This document shows positions 42,004 through 52,099 of a stretch of DNA of 64,000 bases, piece by piece. Source of the DNA: Azospirillum sp. 47_25. GTDB taxonomy: Bacteria > Pseudomonadota > Alphaproteobacteria > RF32 > CAG-239. The stretch's first letter is position 1. Every line of letters starts with the position of its first letter. A model generated the notes under the pieces. That model did no database searches. It was given only the letters and a program-made list of their open reading frames with translations, and was not told the DNA's origin. The stretch covers positions 62,001 to 126,000 of the forward strand of contig MNTU01000017.1 of NCBI GenBank assembly GCA_001917125.1, read 5' to 3'. A program made the position numbers and the translations under genes.

Positions 42004-42035
42004 CTTGCTTATGTGAAGACGGCTTCCTATATAAG
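42004..42035 (+). promoter_or_regulatory. Sigma-32 (RpoH) type dnaK promoter
   Basis: CTTG (42004-42007), an 18-bp spacer and CCTATATAAG (42026-42035) match the alphaproteobacterial heat-shock pattern CTTG-N16-18-CYTATnTnnG. Confidence 0.8.
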
Positions 42036-42087
42036 TTGTTAGAAAGATTTTGAGAAAGTTTTTTATACAACAATAAGGATGAAAAAT

Positions 42088-44001
42088 ATGAGCAATAAAG
42101 TAATTGGTATTGACTTAGGTACGACCAACTCCTGCTTTGCAGTGATGGAAGGCGGCGAAGCCAAGGTTCTTGAAAACTCTGAAGGCGCCCGCACCACGCC
42201 GTCCATGGTCGCGTTTACCGATACCGAACGTTTGGTCGGCTTTCCGGCAAAACGTCAGGCTGTTACCAACCCGGAAAACACCCTGTTTGCAATTAAGCGT
42301 TTGATCGGCCGCCGGTTTAATTCTCCCGAAGTCGAAAAAGACAAGAAGCTTGTTCCGTTTAAAATCGTTGAAGGCGACAACGGCGATGCCTGGGTTGAAG
42401 TCAAAGGCCAGAAATATGCTCCGTCACAGATTTCCGCAATCGTTCTGCAGAAAATCAAGGAATATGCCGAAAGTTATTTAGGCGAAAAGATTGAAAAAGC
42501 TGTTATTACCGTTCCGGCTTACTTTAACGACTCTCAGCGGCAGGCCACCAAAGACGCCGGTAAAATTGCCGGTCTTGATGTTCTGCGTATCATCAACGAA
42601 CCGACGGCGGCAGCTTTGGCTTACGGCATGGATAAAAAAGCCAACGGAACAATTGCCGTTTATGACCTGGGCGGCGGTACGTTCGATATTTCCATTTTGG
42701 AAATCGGCGACGGCGTGTTTGAAGTTAAATCTACCAACGGCGATACTTTCCTCGGCGGTGAAGACTTTGACCAGCGCCTGGTCAGCTATCTGACAGACGA
42801 ATTCAAGAAAGAATCCGGCATTGATTTGAAAAATGACCGCCTGGCTTTGCAACGTCTGAAAGAAGCTGCCGAAAAAGCCAAGATTGAACTTTCTTCAACC
42901 ACCCAGACCGAAATCAACCTGCCGTTCATTACCGCAGACGCAACCGGGCCAAAACACCTGAACATCAAACTGACCCGCGCAAAATTAGAATCTTTGGTTG
43001 AAGACCTGATTGACCGCACGGTTGCCCCCTGCCAGAAAGCTTTGGCCGATGCCGGACTGAAAGCCAACGAAATCAGCGAAGTTATTCTGGTCGGCGGTAT
43101 GACTCGTATGCCGAAAGTTCAGGAAAAAGTTAAGGAAATCTTCGGCAAAGAGCCGCATAAAGGCGTTAACCCGGATGAGGTTGTTGCCGTCGGCGCGGCT
43201 ATTCAGGGCGGCGTATTGATGGGTGATGTCAAAGACGTTCTGCTGCTGGACGTTACCCCGTTGTCTTTGGGTATTGAAACTCTGGGCGGCGTGTTCACCC
43301 GCTTGATTGACCGCAACACCACCATTCCGACCCGCAAATCGCAGGTCTTCTCTACGGCGGAAGACGGTCAGACCGCGGTTACCATTCGCGTCTTCCAAGG
43401 CGAGCGCGAAATGGCTGCCGACAACAAACTGCTCGGCCAGTTTGATTTGGTCGGTATTCCACCGGCACCGCGCGGCATGCCGCAGATTGAAGTTACGTTT
43501 GACATTGATGCCAACGGTATCGTAAACGTTTCCGCCAAAGACAAAGCCACCAACAAAGAACAGGCCATCCGTATTCAGGCCAGCGGCGGTTTGTCTGACG
43601 CCGATATCGAAAAGATGGTTAAAGATGCCGAGGCCAACGCTCAAGCCGATAAGCAGAAAAAAGAGCTGGTCGAAGCCAAGAATCAGGCCGAAGGTTTGGT
43701 TCACGCCACCGAAAAAACATTAAAAGAACACGGCGACAAGATTTCTGCGGCTGACAAAACGAAGATTGAAGATGAAATCAAAGCTCTGAAGACCGCGATT
43801 GAAGCTGACGATTTGTCGGTTATCAAAGAAAAGACCGAAAGCTTAATGCAGGCTTCCCTGAAACTGGGCGAAGCCATGTATAAGCAGCCGGAGGCCGGAA
43901 CCGGCGCTGCCGGAACGGAAGCCGGTGCCGATGCAGGTCAGGCTCAGTCCGGCAACGGCGATGAGAAAGTCGTTGATGCTGATTTTGAAGAAGTTAAATA
44001 A
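42088..44001 (+). CDS. dnaK: Chaperone DnaK (Hsp70)
   Basis: ATP-driven folding chaperone, 637 residues. Signatures [29 protein letters not shown] and [14 protein letters not shown] are present, the linker is [16 protein letters not shown], and the substrate domain and helical lid end in [12 protein letters not shown], the conserved tail. I chose ATG 42088 (AAGGA eight bases upstream) over ATG 42079, which overlaps that site. The heat-shock promoter lies 53 bases before it. dnaJ is elsewhere in the window. Confidence 0.97.
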   Translation: MSNKVIGIDLGTTNSCFAVMEGGEAKVLENSEGARTTPSMVAFTDTERLVGFPAKRQAVTNPENTLFAIKRLIGRRFNSPEVEKDKKLVPFKIVEGDNGDAWVEVKGQKYAPSQISAIVLQKIKEYAESYLGEKIEKAVITVPAYFNDSQRQATKDAGKIAGLDVLRIINEPTAAALAYGMDKKANGTIAVYDLGGGTFDISILEIGDGVFEVKSTNGDTFLGGEDFDQRLVSYLTDEFKKESGIDLKNDRLALQRLKEAAEKAKIELSSTTQTEINLPFITADATGPKHLNIKLTRAKLESLVEDLIDRTVAPCQKALADAGLKANEISEVILVGGMTRMPKVQEKVKEIFGKEPHKGVNPDEVVAVGAAIQGGVLMGDVKDVLLLDVTPLSLGIETLGGVFTRLIDRNTTIPTRKSQVFSTAEDGQTAVTIRVFQGEREMAADNKLLGQFDLVGIPPAPRGMPQIEVTFDIDANGIVNVSAKDKATNKEQAIRIQASGGLSDADIEKMVKDAEANAQADKQKKELVEAKNQAEGLVHATEKTLKEHGDKISAADKTKIEDEIKALKTAIEADDLSVIKEKTESLMQASLKLGEAMYKQPEAGTGAAGTEAGADAGQAQSGNGDEKVVDADFEEVK

Positions 44002-44017
44002 TCCTTAGTTTAACTGC

Positions 44018-44047
44018 AAAAAAACCACCCTTAATCGGGTGGTTTTT
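44018..44047 (+). terminator. dnaK terminator
   Basis: AAAACCACCC and GGGTGGTTTT pair around TTAATC with a T run. Confidence 0.92.
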
Positions 44048-44075
44048 TGTTTTTAAATACTTCTGAGAGGTAAAA

Positions 44076-44657
44076 GTGAGTGTTTTATTTAATAGACAAG
44101 ATATTCCCGATAAGTTATGCTGGCATGGAGGAATGTTTAAGATAAGAGGGAAAATGACAAGCTTATACCGGGTTGTTTGCGGCATATCGCAGGAAAAAAA
44201 CGAAATTTATGCGGCAATTCACAAAGCGGAAAAAGGTCTGCATCAGAATATGTTTTGGAGTTTGCAGATGGAACATCCCGAAGTTAAGGATATGCGGCAA
44301 ATCGGCGGTTCAATGTATTTGGATGATCTGGATTCAGGCCCGCGTTTTACCATTGCGGCAGAGGTTCTCAAAAATTCCGCAACAGATTTGAAAGCCCTGC
44401 TGACAGACAAAGTTTTGCAGGTTTTTGCTCAAATGAAAGCTCAAGGCAAAGACTCATCTTTGCAGATGTATCTGACTGATGTTGAGCACTATGCCAAACT
44501 TGACCCCTCTTCGGCAATTGCGGCCCGGGTCAGCCAAGAAGCAAAGGAAGAACTTGAGCGACGACGGCGCAAAGAGGAACGGGTAATGCTGGAACGCCAT
44601 GCGGAAGCAACGCTGCCGGCATGGAAACGTTTTCAAAGCCGTTACAGCGGCGATTAG
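44076..44657 (+). CDS. Soluble protein of unknown function (193 aa)
   Basis: No family recognised. The frame opens at GTG 44076 after AGAGGTAAAA. ATG 44133 (GGAGG immediately before) and ATG 44154 (MTSLYRVVCGISQEKN, AGAGGG before) are credible alternatives. The protein has no signal or membrane segment and ends in a charged helix (EAKEELERRRRKEERVMLER) likely to form a coiled coil. It lies between dnaK and tsaB and converges tail to tail with tsaB. Confidence 0.55.
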   Translation: MSVLFNRQDIPDKLCWHGGMFKIRGKMTSLYRVVCGISQEKNEIYAAIHKAEKGLHQNMFWSLQMEHPEVKDMRQIGGSMYLDDLDSGPRFTIAAEVLKNSATDLKALLTDKVLQVFAQMKAQGKDSSLQMYLTDVEHYAKLDPSSAIAARVSQEAKEELERRRRKEERVMLERHAEATLPAWKRFQSRYSGD

Positions 44658-44659
44658 AG

Positions 44660-45322
44660 TTATTTAACGCAGACGTCCGGCGCCCGGAGATAAAGCGGTT
44701 TAGGATAATCGGTCGTTTTACGATTGAACTTGCGCAGGCCGCAACGCGCCAGGTCTTCAACATCCAGATGCGGTTTCATTACTATTGCGTGGATGCTTAA
44801 ACCGGTCGGCGAAGCAAGAAAACGCTCGACACCGTCACCAACAAAAGTCACTTTTTTATCACGCAAAGCGGCTATGATGTCATCACGCACGGCGGCAGAG
44901 GGATCACTGATTTTATTTAAGTGCTCATCAAACAACTGATAGTAAAAATCTTCGCGTTTGGTTTCGATAATAACCGCATTAACCGGAGCTATTTCCTCAG
45001 GATTCCACGACAAAGCATAAGCATAGGCATCAAAAGACGAAACGCCGCCGACAACCATTTGCGGGCAGGCCAAGCCAAAGGCGCGGGCGGCAGAAATGCT
45101 GGAACGGACACCGGTGAAAGACCCCGGCCCGACGCAGACAACCATTAATCCCAAATCACGAACCTCCAGATTGTGTTTGGCCAACAAGTCCCGAATGGCA
45201 GGAATCAGGACTTCCGCCTGGCCGAAATCCATTTCTTCAACAAAGCTGTCGAGCAGTTTGTCATCTTTTATCAAAGCGACCGAGCAGCTGGTGGCGGTCG
45301 TATCAAAAGCTATCGTGTACAT
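44660..45322 (-). CDS. tsaB: tRNA t6A biosynthesis protein TsaB
   Basis: Partner of TsaD in making N6-threonylcarbamoyl-adenosine at position 37 of ANN-decoding tRNAs. The 220-residue protein begins YTIAFDTTATSCSVALI, the ASKHA ATPase-fold start, with VCVGPGSFTGVRSSISAARA in the usual place, which is diagnostic for TsaB. It is divergent from the PAS protein gene. Confidence 0.92.
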   Translation of the reverse strand: MYTIAFDTTATSCSVALIKDDKLLDSFVEEMDFGQAEVLIPAIRDLLAKHNLEVRDLGLMVVCVGPGSFTGVRSSISAARAFGLACPQMVVGGVSSFDAYAYALSWNPEEIAPVNAVIIETKREDFYYQLFDEHLNKISDPSAAVRDDIIAALRDKKVTFVGDGVERFLASPTGLSIHAIVMKPHLDVEDLARCGLRKFNRKTTDYPKPLYLRAPDVCVK

Positions 45323-45439
45323 CTTAGGTTTTGCCTGTCAGTTTTTTGTTCAATTAACCGTTTTTAGGGTTTTATTATTTTGTTTTATATTATAGATTCA
45401 GAGCAGATACAATAATTTTATGGTTAAATCGCGTGAAAA

Positions 45440-47131
45440 ATGAACGAAGCTCTGCTGATTGACATGTTTTATGCCGCCCCCGAACTCTGGTACACACTGG
45501 GGCTGGGTTTGGCCGTGCTGCTGTTTTTGATGGGAGCGCAGGGCATTAACATTTTGAAACTGCGGCAAAAAAATTATTTTCTGAACCGGGATCGCGAACG
45601 TTATGCCGAAACACTCTATGCGTCCAAAGACGGTTATTTTGCTTTTATTTATCCCGACGAGAAAGTCAATGACCCCTGCAAAACGGTTAAAGAACGCTGC
45701 TCGCGCCGTTTAGCCGTTCTGATGAATCTTCCGGGAGGAACGGCATCCGTCTTTGAGGATATTCTTAATCGTTTTACCCGCGAGGACGCCGGAAAAATCA
45801 GAAAATATGTCGCTTGTCTGAAAGAAGACGGCATATCTTTTGAAGATGAATTTGTATTAAAAAACAGCAACCGGCATTTGAATTTGTCAGGTTCACGCAT
45901 TAACGGTCAGGACGGCAACGTTTACTGCGACATGATTTGGTTTCGGGACGTGAGCCGCGAAACCAATAAAATTGACTATCTGGAAGAAGAGAAAAAGCAG
46001 GCTTTTGATAAAATCCGGCAGCTGGAGGACCTGATTGACAATCTTGCCTATCCCGTCTGGCTGAGGGACGAAAAATTGCGGCTGGTGCTGGTTAACAAAA
46101 AATATCAGGAATTTACCCGGGAAAGCAGTAAAGAAGACATTATTGCCAAACAGGCTGAAATTATGAGCGTCAACAATGAAAGCGTTTCCGGCAATCTGGC
46201 ATTGCAGGCACAGGCAGCCAACCGGACAAGGAAACAAACCGTCCGGGTGATTAAAGACGGTGAAAGACGGAGTTATGAGGCAATCGAAGCGCCTTTTCAC
46301 GCCGAACAGAGTTTGGATAAAATTTGTCTGGCCGGCGCATTGATAGACGTGACCGAATTGGATGAACTGAAAAGAAACTTTAAGCTGCATCAAGACGCCC
46401 ATTTGGAAATTCTCGGGACGCTGGGGACGGCATTTGCCGTTTTTAACAATAATTTTAAACTGGCTTTTTACAACAAATCTTTCGCCTCGTTCTGGGGACT
46501 GGAAGACATATGGCTGGAGAGCCAGCCCAGCTATGCCGCTTTTCTCGACGTTATCCGGGAAAAGAGAATGCTGCCCGAAGTTCCCGATTTCAGGCTGTAT
46601 AAGGCAGACGAACAAAAAGACTTTTCAACAATTATCGAACCTAAAGAAGACTTGTTGCATCTTCCGAACGGCAATACCATCCGCCGGGTGCGCGCTCCGC
46701 ATCCGATGGGCGGGCTGATTTTTGCCTTTGAGGACGTTTCCGACCGTTTGGCCACCCGGCGGGCTTATAACTCTTTGTTAGCCGTGCAGCAGGAAGTGTT
46801 AGACAATTTGTTTGACGGAGTGGTTATCTTTGGTTCTAACGGGCGTTTAAAATTTTATAATCAGGCTTATCTGAAACTTTGGTCGTTACCGGAGATCTTT
46901 TTGCAAAAAGAGCCCAGTATCGCCGAATTATGGGATGCCCATCAGCGATATTTCGGCAATGTCGAAGACTGGCAGGCGCTGAAAAACGACATCATTACTC
47001 ATTTGATGAATGCAACGACCAAGACCTTTCGCCTGGTTCGCAGCGACAATTCGTCGGTCGAAGTTTTATCATCGCTGTTATCAGACGGTTCAATTATGGT
47101 CACCTGCCAAAAAACAGCCGACAACCGATAA
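45440..47131 (+). CDS. Membrane-anchored multi-PAS protein without a kinase domain
   Basis: One membrane helix (about 13-36) is followed by several PAS-like domains: about 45-160, 185-310 (LIDNLAYPVWLRDEKLRLVL), 325-445 (TLGTAFAVFNNNFKLAFYNK) and 450-560 (NLFDGVVIFGSNGRLKFYNQ). In alphaproteobacteria proteins like this usually continue into a HisKA-HATPase kinase. Here the frame stops after the last PAS domain and the DNA that follows is not coding. It may signal through protein contacts or be truncated. Confidence 0.7.
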   Translation: MNEALLIDMFYAAPELWYTLGLGLAVLLFLMGAQGINILKLRQKNYFLNRDRERYAETLYASKDGYFAFIYPDEKVNDPCKTVKERCSRRLAVLMNLPGGTASVFEDILNRFTREDAGKIRKYVACLKEDGISFEDEFVLKNSNRHLNLSGSRINGQDGNVYCDMIWFRDVSRETNKIDYLEEEKKQAFDKIRQLEDLIDNLAYPVWLRDEKLRLVLVNKKYQEFTRESSKEDIIAKQAEIMSVNNESVSGNLALQAQAANRTRKQTVRVIKDGERRSYEAIEAPFHAEQSLDKICLAGALIDVTELDELKRNFKLHQDAHLEILGTLGTAFAVFNNNFKLAFYNKSFASFWGLEDIWLESQPSYAAFLDVIREKRMLPEVPDFRLYKADEQKDFSTIIEPKEDLLHLPNGNTIRRVRAPHPMGGLIFAFEDVSDRLATRRAYNSLLAVQQEVLDNLFDGVVIFGSNGRLKFYNQAYLKLWSLPEIFLQKEPSIAELWDAHQRYFGNVEDWQALKNDIITHLMNATTKTFRLVRSDNSSVEVLSSLLSDGSIMVTCQKTADNR

Positions 47132-47272
47132 TTACATTTACTGGACAAAATCATAAATCGCTAGAAAATCCCTGATTTTCCGTAAAATTACCGACAATAA
47201 TTGACAAAACGGCGATTTTATGGCACAGTGTAAGAGTTCGTTAGAAACACGATATTTATTATGGAGCAGAAA

Positions 47273-48097
47273 ATGGAAGACAATTCTTCTAATCCTAATA
47301 TTGAATGGAAGAAACCAGGGTTTGGCAGCAGCGAGAAACTTTCTCTGAAGGTAAACACCAAAGAGGCGGTTCTTTATGACGCCAAAAAGAAAAACGGCCT
47401 TCAGAAAAGCAATCCGCTGACACCGGCAGACCTTCCCGCCGGTTTAAAGAAAATCCGCAAAAAAATAAAAGATGTCTTTGACGAAGACGAAGAGGATGAA
47501 AACGATTCCGTTTTCGTTTCTTCGCAAAGTCTGCAGGAAGCCAATTCTCTGTTTAATGCCCTGAATGAAGACGAAAAAAGAATTTTCAAACAGCAGCAGA
47601 CACTGCATCAGATTAAAATGCAAAATGACGCCGGCAAGCTGGAGGCTTTGGCAATGGCCAACAAAACGGCACAGGAAGCCGGACTGAAAGGACTGCAAAA
47701 GGAAACGGTTAATCGGAATATGCTTAACCCGACACTGGATGCCCAAGGCATGGAAAACATCATTAAGCAGGATTTGGCCAAAGGGTTAAAAATTAAAAAC
47801 GGCCAATTTACCGAGGGGCGCTATATTCAGGTTCTGCGCGGTATCAACAACATTCGCAAAGTCAGCGGTATCAAAGCCGTCGAAGGGCTGAACCTGCAAC
47901 AGGTGGCGCAGGCTGCCGACGAAAAGAAAGTGGCAAAAATTCTGCTGGAGAAAACCGGCCGCAAAGACCCGAAGCAACAAAAGGCAATTAAGAAAAAAGC
48001 GGCAAAACAGAAAGTTCTTAACGGCAAAAGCGCCGCTCCGAAAAGAAATCTTTCGCTGCACCTGCTGGGAGAAAAGCACCCGCAGCAAAGAAGCTGA
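47273..48097 (+). CDS. Lysine-rich soluble protein of unknown function (274 aa)
   Basis: I chose ATG 47273 (GGAG six bases before) over ATG 47261, which has no ribosome site. The product is highly charged: an acidic stretch DVFDEDEEDENDSVF near residue 75, then helices rich in Lys/Gln/Asn, and a basic tail with KKKAAKQKVLNGKSAAPKR. No signal or membrane segment. No family recognised. A strong terminator follows and is shared with the convergent TPR gene. Confidence 0.6.
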   Translation: MEDNSSNPNIEWKKPGFGSSEKLSLKVNTKEAVLYDAKKKNGLQKSNPLTPADLPAGLKKIRKKIKDVFDEDEEDENDSVFVSSQSLQEANSLFNALNEDEKRIFKQQQTLHQIKMQNDAGKLEALAMANKTAQEAGLKGLQKETVNRNMLNPTLDAQGMENIIKQDLAKGLKIKNGQFTEGRYIQVLRGINNIRKVSGIKAVEGLNLQQVAQAADEKKVAKILLEKTGRKDPKQQKAIKKKAAKQKVLNGKSAAPKRNLSLHLLGEKHPQQRS

Positions 48098-48102
48098 TCT
48101 AA

Positions 48103-48132
48103 AACAAAGCCCCGGAAATCCGGGGCTTTGTT
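48103..48132. terminator. Bidirectional terminator between convergent genes
   Basis: AACAAAGCCCCGG and CCGGGGCTTTGTT form a perfect 13-bp stem around AAAT. Confidence 0.85.
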
Positions 48133-48136
48133 AAAA

Positions 48137-49504
48137 TCAGGCATATCCGTTTCGCGTTGAGTTGCCGGAAAGCAGGCGGGCAATCGTCGTTTCCAGATCA
48201 TTTTGCTGGCGGGATTCGATAATTTCGATGATTTCGATTTCTTTTTTATCCAAGCGGCGGTTAATGCCGATCGAATCATAAAACTGCTTGCTTTGATTAT
48301 AAAGTTTGGCGGCCTGCAGGCTGTTTCCCTGCGCATAGTAATATTGTGAGAGGATTTTATTGGCATTGGCAATCTGCTGCGGGCTCAATTCTTCGTCTGC
48401 CATCTCCAAAACCTGCTGATAAGCCCACATGGCTTTTTGATGAGATTCCAGAAGGTGATACATATCGGCCAGCCGACTCCAGGCATTAACATTCTGCGGA
48501 GACAACTCCACCGCCAATTCAAAAGAACCGGTTGCCAGATGCGGATCGGACATGGCTGCCAGAGTTCCGAAAACAGAGGCATAGCCAGAGGTTTCGGCAA
48601 AAAGGGCGTCTCTTTTGTCGCCGACGGGCAAAGCTGCCGAATACTCAATGTTTTTATCCATCAGCGCTTCCAGCAAAGCCAGCGCCAGCGAGGCATCGCC
48701 TTTTGCCAAATGAAAAAGCGCTTCATCTTCGGCCGGCAGATTTTTTTCCGCGGAAAGCCCTTTAAATTTGCCGCTGACACAGAGTGCGACAAATTCCTTT
48801 ATGGCTTCAACCGTCTGGATAATATCTTCTTCCGAATTTTCTCCCTGATTGCGGAACATGATGGTTTGGGCAATTTTAAGTTCATCGACGCCGCGGCCGA
48901 TCATATCAATAATCAGTCCGATTAAATCTTCAAGAGACTTGCGGCTTTGTTTGTATTGCAGAGCGGCGGGATCTATCGGCGGAACGGCAGCATCGGCCTC
49001 AGGGCGCTTGCCCTTTTTCCAGTCCAGATCAAGCATGTTGTTTTTATTGTTTTCTTTCGCAGCTGCGACCCGGGGTTCGGGCGGCATTTTTTCTTTTTCC
49101 TGCTGTTCCTGTTCCCGCTGTTTTTGCTCTTCGGCATCGCTGCGGAATTTGGCGGCGCGGGAAAGCTCAAGCTCGCGTTCAAGCTCCCTTTCCAATTCGC
49201 GCTCCAGTTCAAGTTCATCGTCAAGCGCGGCAGCGGCTTCATCTTCTTCAGAAACGGTTTCATAGGGCGCGGGAGTCTTTTTGTTCTCGCTTTTCAAAAA
49301 AGAAATAATCGATTTGACATATAAGATGATAATCAAAAATAAGAAAAGGATAAAAGCCAGCAGCATCAGTATGATAGAGACAATCCGAAGATTGTCGGCG
49401 CCGGACAGATAACGCTCAAACATTCCGGCCAGAGCATTAATGTCATTGGCGACAATACTCATATAATCCGTTGCGGAGAGCATAGTTATTATCTGTTCAT
49501 ACAT
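48137..49504 (-). CDS. Membrane-anchored coiled-coil/TPR protein
   Basis: A 455-residue protein with one membrane helix (about 40-65, VSIILMLLAFILFLFLIIIL). A long charged helix follows (about 85-140, ELERELERELERELEL), then a globular part, and TPR-like repeats near the C-terminus (LATGSFELAVELSPQNVNAW, SHQKAMWAYQQVLEMADEE, NSLQAAKLYNQSKQFYD). Probably a scaffold facing the cytosol. The partner is unknown. An ATG 14 codons in is an alternative start. Confidence 0.65.
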   Translation of the reverse strand: MYEQIITMLSATDYMSIVANDINALAGMFERYLSGADNLRIVSIILMLLAFILFLFLIIILYVKSIISFLKSENKKTPAPYETVSEEDEAAAALDDELELERELERELERELELSRAAKFRSDAEEQKQREQEQQEKEKMPPEPRVAAAKENNKNNMLDLDWKKGKRPEADAAVPPIDPAALQYKQSRKSLEDLIGLIIDMIGRGVDELKIAQTIMFRNQGENSEEDIIQTVEAIKEFVALCVSGKFKGLSAEKNLPAEDEALFHLAKGDASLALALLEALMDKNIEYSAALPVGDKRDALFAETSGYASVFGTLAAMSDPHLATGSFELAVELSPQNVNAWSRLADMYHLLESHQKAMWAYQQVLEMADEELSPQQIANANKILSQYYYAQGNSLQAAKLYNQSKQFYDSIGINRRLDKKEIEIIEIIESRQQNDLETTIARLLSGNSTRNGYA

Positions 49505-49625
49505 ATTTTCAACGGCACCATTTACAAATTAGATTTTAATGTTAGAATGTGTCAATCTAAAGGCTATTATCGTTTGATATTTGCCAAAAAACAATTAAAA
49601 AATCTTTAGCAGAAATAGTTTAATA

Positions 49626-50540
49626 ATGGGTTACCTCAGTCAGAAAAAAAAGCATGCAAGAATAAATTTCCTGCTTAACACCTCGCTCGGCATCATCAGC
49701 ATTACCTCTTTTCTGGCTTTGTTTGACCGCAGTTCGGGGTTCAGCGCTTTTATCAACCAATGGCAGTTTCAGATATATATATATCTGCTGTTTGTTTTTT
49801 TCTATGCGCTGGCCAACCGGTTTTTTATTCAAGCCCTGTTTGCCTGCCTGCTGATTGTGGTCAACTACATGTCGATTGCCTCCAGCGCCAATTTATTTAA
49901 AAACATCGAAAACGACGGGCAGCAGCGTTTAGTCATCCTTTACCAAAACCACACCCGAAACGGCGAAGCCTTATTACAGCAGGCCCGGGCGGAACGCGCC
50001 GACGTTATTGCGGTCAACCGTTCCCGGCTGCCGGGGTTTGATTTGAGCAATTATCCCGGATATTATCTGTTTAACGAAGACAACGACTGGAAAAACAGTT
50101 TTATGGTCAGCCGCCACATGCCGCTTAAATCGGGCAAACTTCGCCTGTCCCCGCGTTTTACGGCTTCTTACATGAGTTTTATTGCCGAAGAGCAGCCTTT
50201 GGTCTTGATTAACATTGATCTGTCAGGCCTGTCACATCGGGATGAAAAAACGGTTTATCACAATCTGGCCGAATTTGTTACCGCTCAGGACAATCCGGTT
50301 ATCATTATCGGAGAGTTCGGCATTCCGGCCTGGTCCGACACTTTCAAAAAGTTTTTGAACAAAACCGGTCTGGAAGTCAAAAACCGCGTTATCCTGAGCA
50401 ACGGTTCCTGTTGGTTTAACCCTTTCGGAGTGCCGAGCCTGAATGTTTTGGCCTATAAGAACTTCGGCGTCAAAGACGTTTCTTTGCTGAACAAAGACGG
50501 CAATGCCCGGCATCCGCTGCTGGTTGAATTAAGCTTTTAG
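49626..50540 (+). CDS. Membrane-anchored EEP-fold protein with altered active site
   Basis: Three hydrophobic segments (about 13-33, 45-65, 67-85) precede a domain of the endonuclease/exonuclease/phosphatase type: RLVILYQNHTRNGEALLQQA at its start, ADVIAVNRSRLPG, PVIIIGEFGIPAWSDTFKKF and ARHPLLVELSF at the end. Active members have GDFN and SDHxP at the last two places; here they are GEFG and ARHPL. Several catalytic residues therefore seem lost. Tail-to-tail overlap of 12 bp with the next gene. Confidence 0.65.
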   Translation: MGYLSQKKKHARINFLLNTSLGIISITSFLALFDRSSGFSAFINQWQFQIYIYLLFVFFYALANRFFIQALFACLLIVVNYMSIASSANLFKNIENDGQQRLVILYQNHTRNGEALLQQARAERADVIAVNRSRLPGFDLSNYPGYYLFNEDNDWKNSFMVSRHMPLKSGKLRLSPRFTASYMSFIAEEQPLVLINIDLSGLSHRDEKTVYHNLAEFVTAQDNPVIIIGEFGIPAWSDTFKKFLNKTGLEVKNRVILSNGSCWFNPFGVPSLNVLAYKNFGVKDVSLLNKDGNARHPLLVELSF

Positions 50541-52016
50541 TTTTTCCAATTCCCGTTTCAGAAAATCGGCCATTTCCCGATTGTCCAGATTTAAGGCCAG
50601 TTCAAGCGCGGCATTCAAATGGGTTTCGGCCTGTTCCTTTCGGCCGCAGCGCAGTTCCAGCAAACCGATATTGGCATAGTCGCAGGCCTGTCCGCTCCAG
50701 CGATCGTTTTTCTGTTCCTGCTCCAGCGACTGCTGAAACAGCCCTTTAGCCCGCTGCAGTTCACCCCGACGCATAAAAACCAAACCCAGCAGGCTGTAAG
50801 CATTGGCTATGTGAAAACTGGTCGAATGACCGCCGGCTTCTTGAATTATCCGGCGCAGAACCGTTTCGGCTTTTTTATCTTTTTTACCGGCATACCAGGC
50901 CTCTGCCTGAAGATACAGGCTTTCGAGACGAGCTGATTCATTGCCTATCCGCCGGTAAAGTTCTTCGGCTTTTTCGGCATAGCGGCGGGAAAGGACATGG
51001 CGGTTTCGGGCGGCTTCCAAGTAGCTGAACAGTTCGGCATTCAGAGCCAATCCGGGCAGAGAATCTGCCTGTTCATGTCCTTGAGCGGCAGTTTGAAGAT
51101 ATTTTTCCGCACGGGAAAAATTCCGGCGCAGGATTTCCAGAAGGCCAAGCTGGTTATCTATTTCCGCCCGACCGCGGACGGCATTTATACCGTCATATAA
51201 TTCCCGGGCCTGTTCAAAATATCCCTGCGCCTCATCAAAATGTTCCGTCAACGCGTTGAGCATGCCGAGGTTGCCGAAAGCTGCCGCCCGGCCTTGCGGA
51301 CAATGCAGCTGCTCAAAGATTTTAAGCGCCCCGCGAAACATAAAAGAAGCCACATCTTCCACAAAACAGACACGGTAAACGGTTCCCATCAGCAAACGGC
51401 AGCGGGCCGCGGCATAAAAAGCCTTTTCGCGGAGAAAATATTTTTCAGCCCTTACACAGGCCTGCGATGCGGCCAGCATATCCCCTTCGCGAAGATAAAA
51501 CGAGGTTTGATAATACCAGTAAATTCCCAGCACATAACGCGGAGCGCGTTTCAAACTGATATTATCCAGAGCGGCCTGGCCATGTCCGGCATCGCCGGCA
51601 ACAAAGCATAATTCAGCCAATGCGGCCAGGGCAAACCGGTTTTGCGGATTTTTTCTTACATATTTTTTTAACCCCGGCAGTGCCCGTTGCGGCGAAACAT
51701 GCGCCCGAAGCAGCAATGCCTCCAGCTCACGGCCGCGGGAACGCAGATATTTTTCGGCCGGCGTGTGACGGCCAAGCGTCAGAGCAAGCAGCGGACGGAG
51801 GGCTTTTTTTCCATCGCGAAGCAGCAAAACAACAATGCGTCGCAGCAACGGCTCACAGAAAAAAGCATTTTCACCGCCGGAAGCCTGCCGGCGCAGAAAC
51901 GCCCGTTCGACAAGCTTGGAAAAATGGTCACGCCTGAGACGGCGGAAAAAATGCCAGACGTAAGCACCAGAACCGGCAAAGAGCAAAAAAAATACGACAT
52001 ATTCGAGCTTAATCAT
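50529..52016 (-). CDS. Membrane-anchored TPR protein (495 aa)
   Basis: One membrane helix at the N-terminus (about 5-22), then a basic region and about eight tetratricopeptide-like repeats (for example AAAFGNLGMLNALTEHFDEA, IDNQLGLLEILRRNFSRAEK, ANAYSLLGLVFMRRGELQRA, YANIGLLELRCGRKEQAETH). Such proteins act as assembly scaffolds. No enzymatic domain is seen and no partner can be named. Confidence 0.7.
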   Translation of the reverse strand: MIKLEYVVFFLLFAGSGAYVWHFFRRLRRDHFSKLVERAFLRRQASGGENAFFCEPLLRRIVVLLLRDGKKALRPLLALTLGRHTPAEKYLRSRGRELEALLLRAHVSPQRALPGLKKYVRKNPQNRFALAALAELCFVAGDAGHGQAALDNISLKRAPRYVLGIYWYYQTSFYLREGDMLAASQACVRAEKYFLREKAFYAAARCRLLMGTVYRVCFVEDVASFMFRGALKIFEQLHCPQGRAAAFGNLGMLNALTEHFDEAQGYFEQARELYDGINAVRGRAEIDNQLGLLEILRRNFSRAEKYLQTAAQGHEQADSLPGLALNAELFSYLEAARNRHVLSRRYAEKAEELYRRIGNESARLESLYLQAEAWYAGKKDKKAETVLRRIIQEAGGHSTSFHIANAYSLLGLVFMRRGELQRAKGLFQQSLEQEQKNDRWSGQACDYANIGLLELRCGRKEQAETHLNAALELALNLDNREMADFLKRELEKLKA

Positions 52017-52099
52017 AAAATCTTTACGCTAAATTAGTTTTTTCATTATTATATTCAACCATAGCATCATAAATTTACATGTATAGGGATTTTTTCAAG

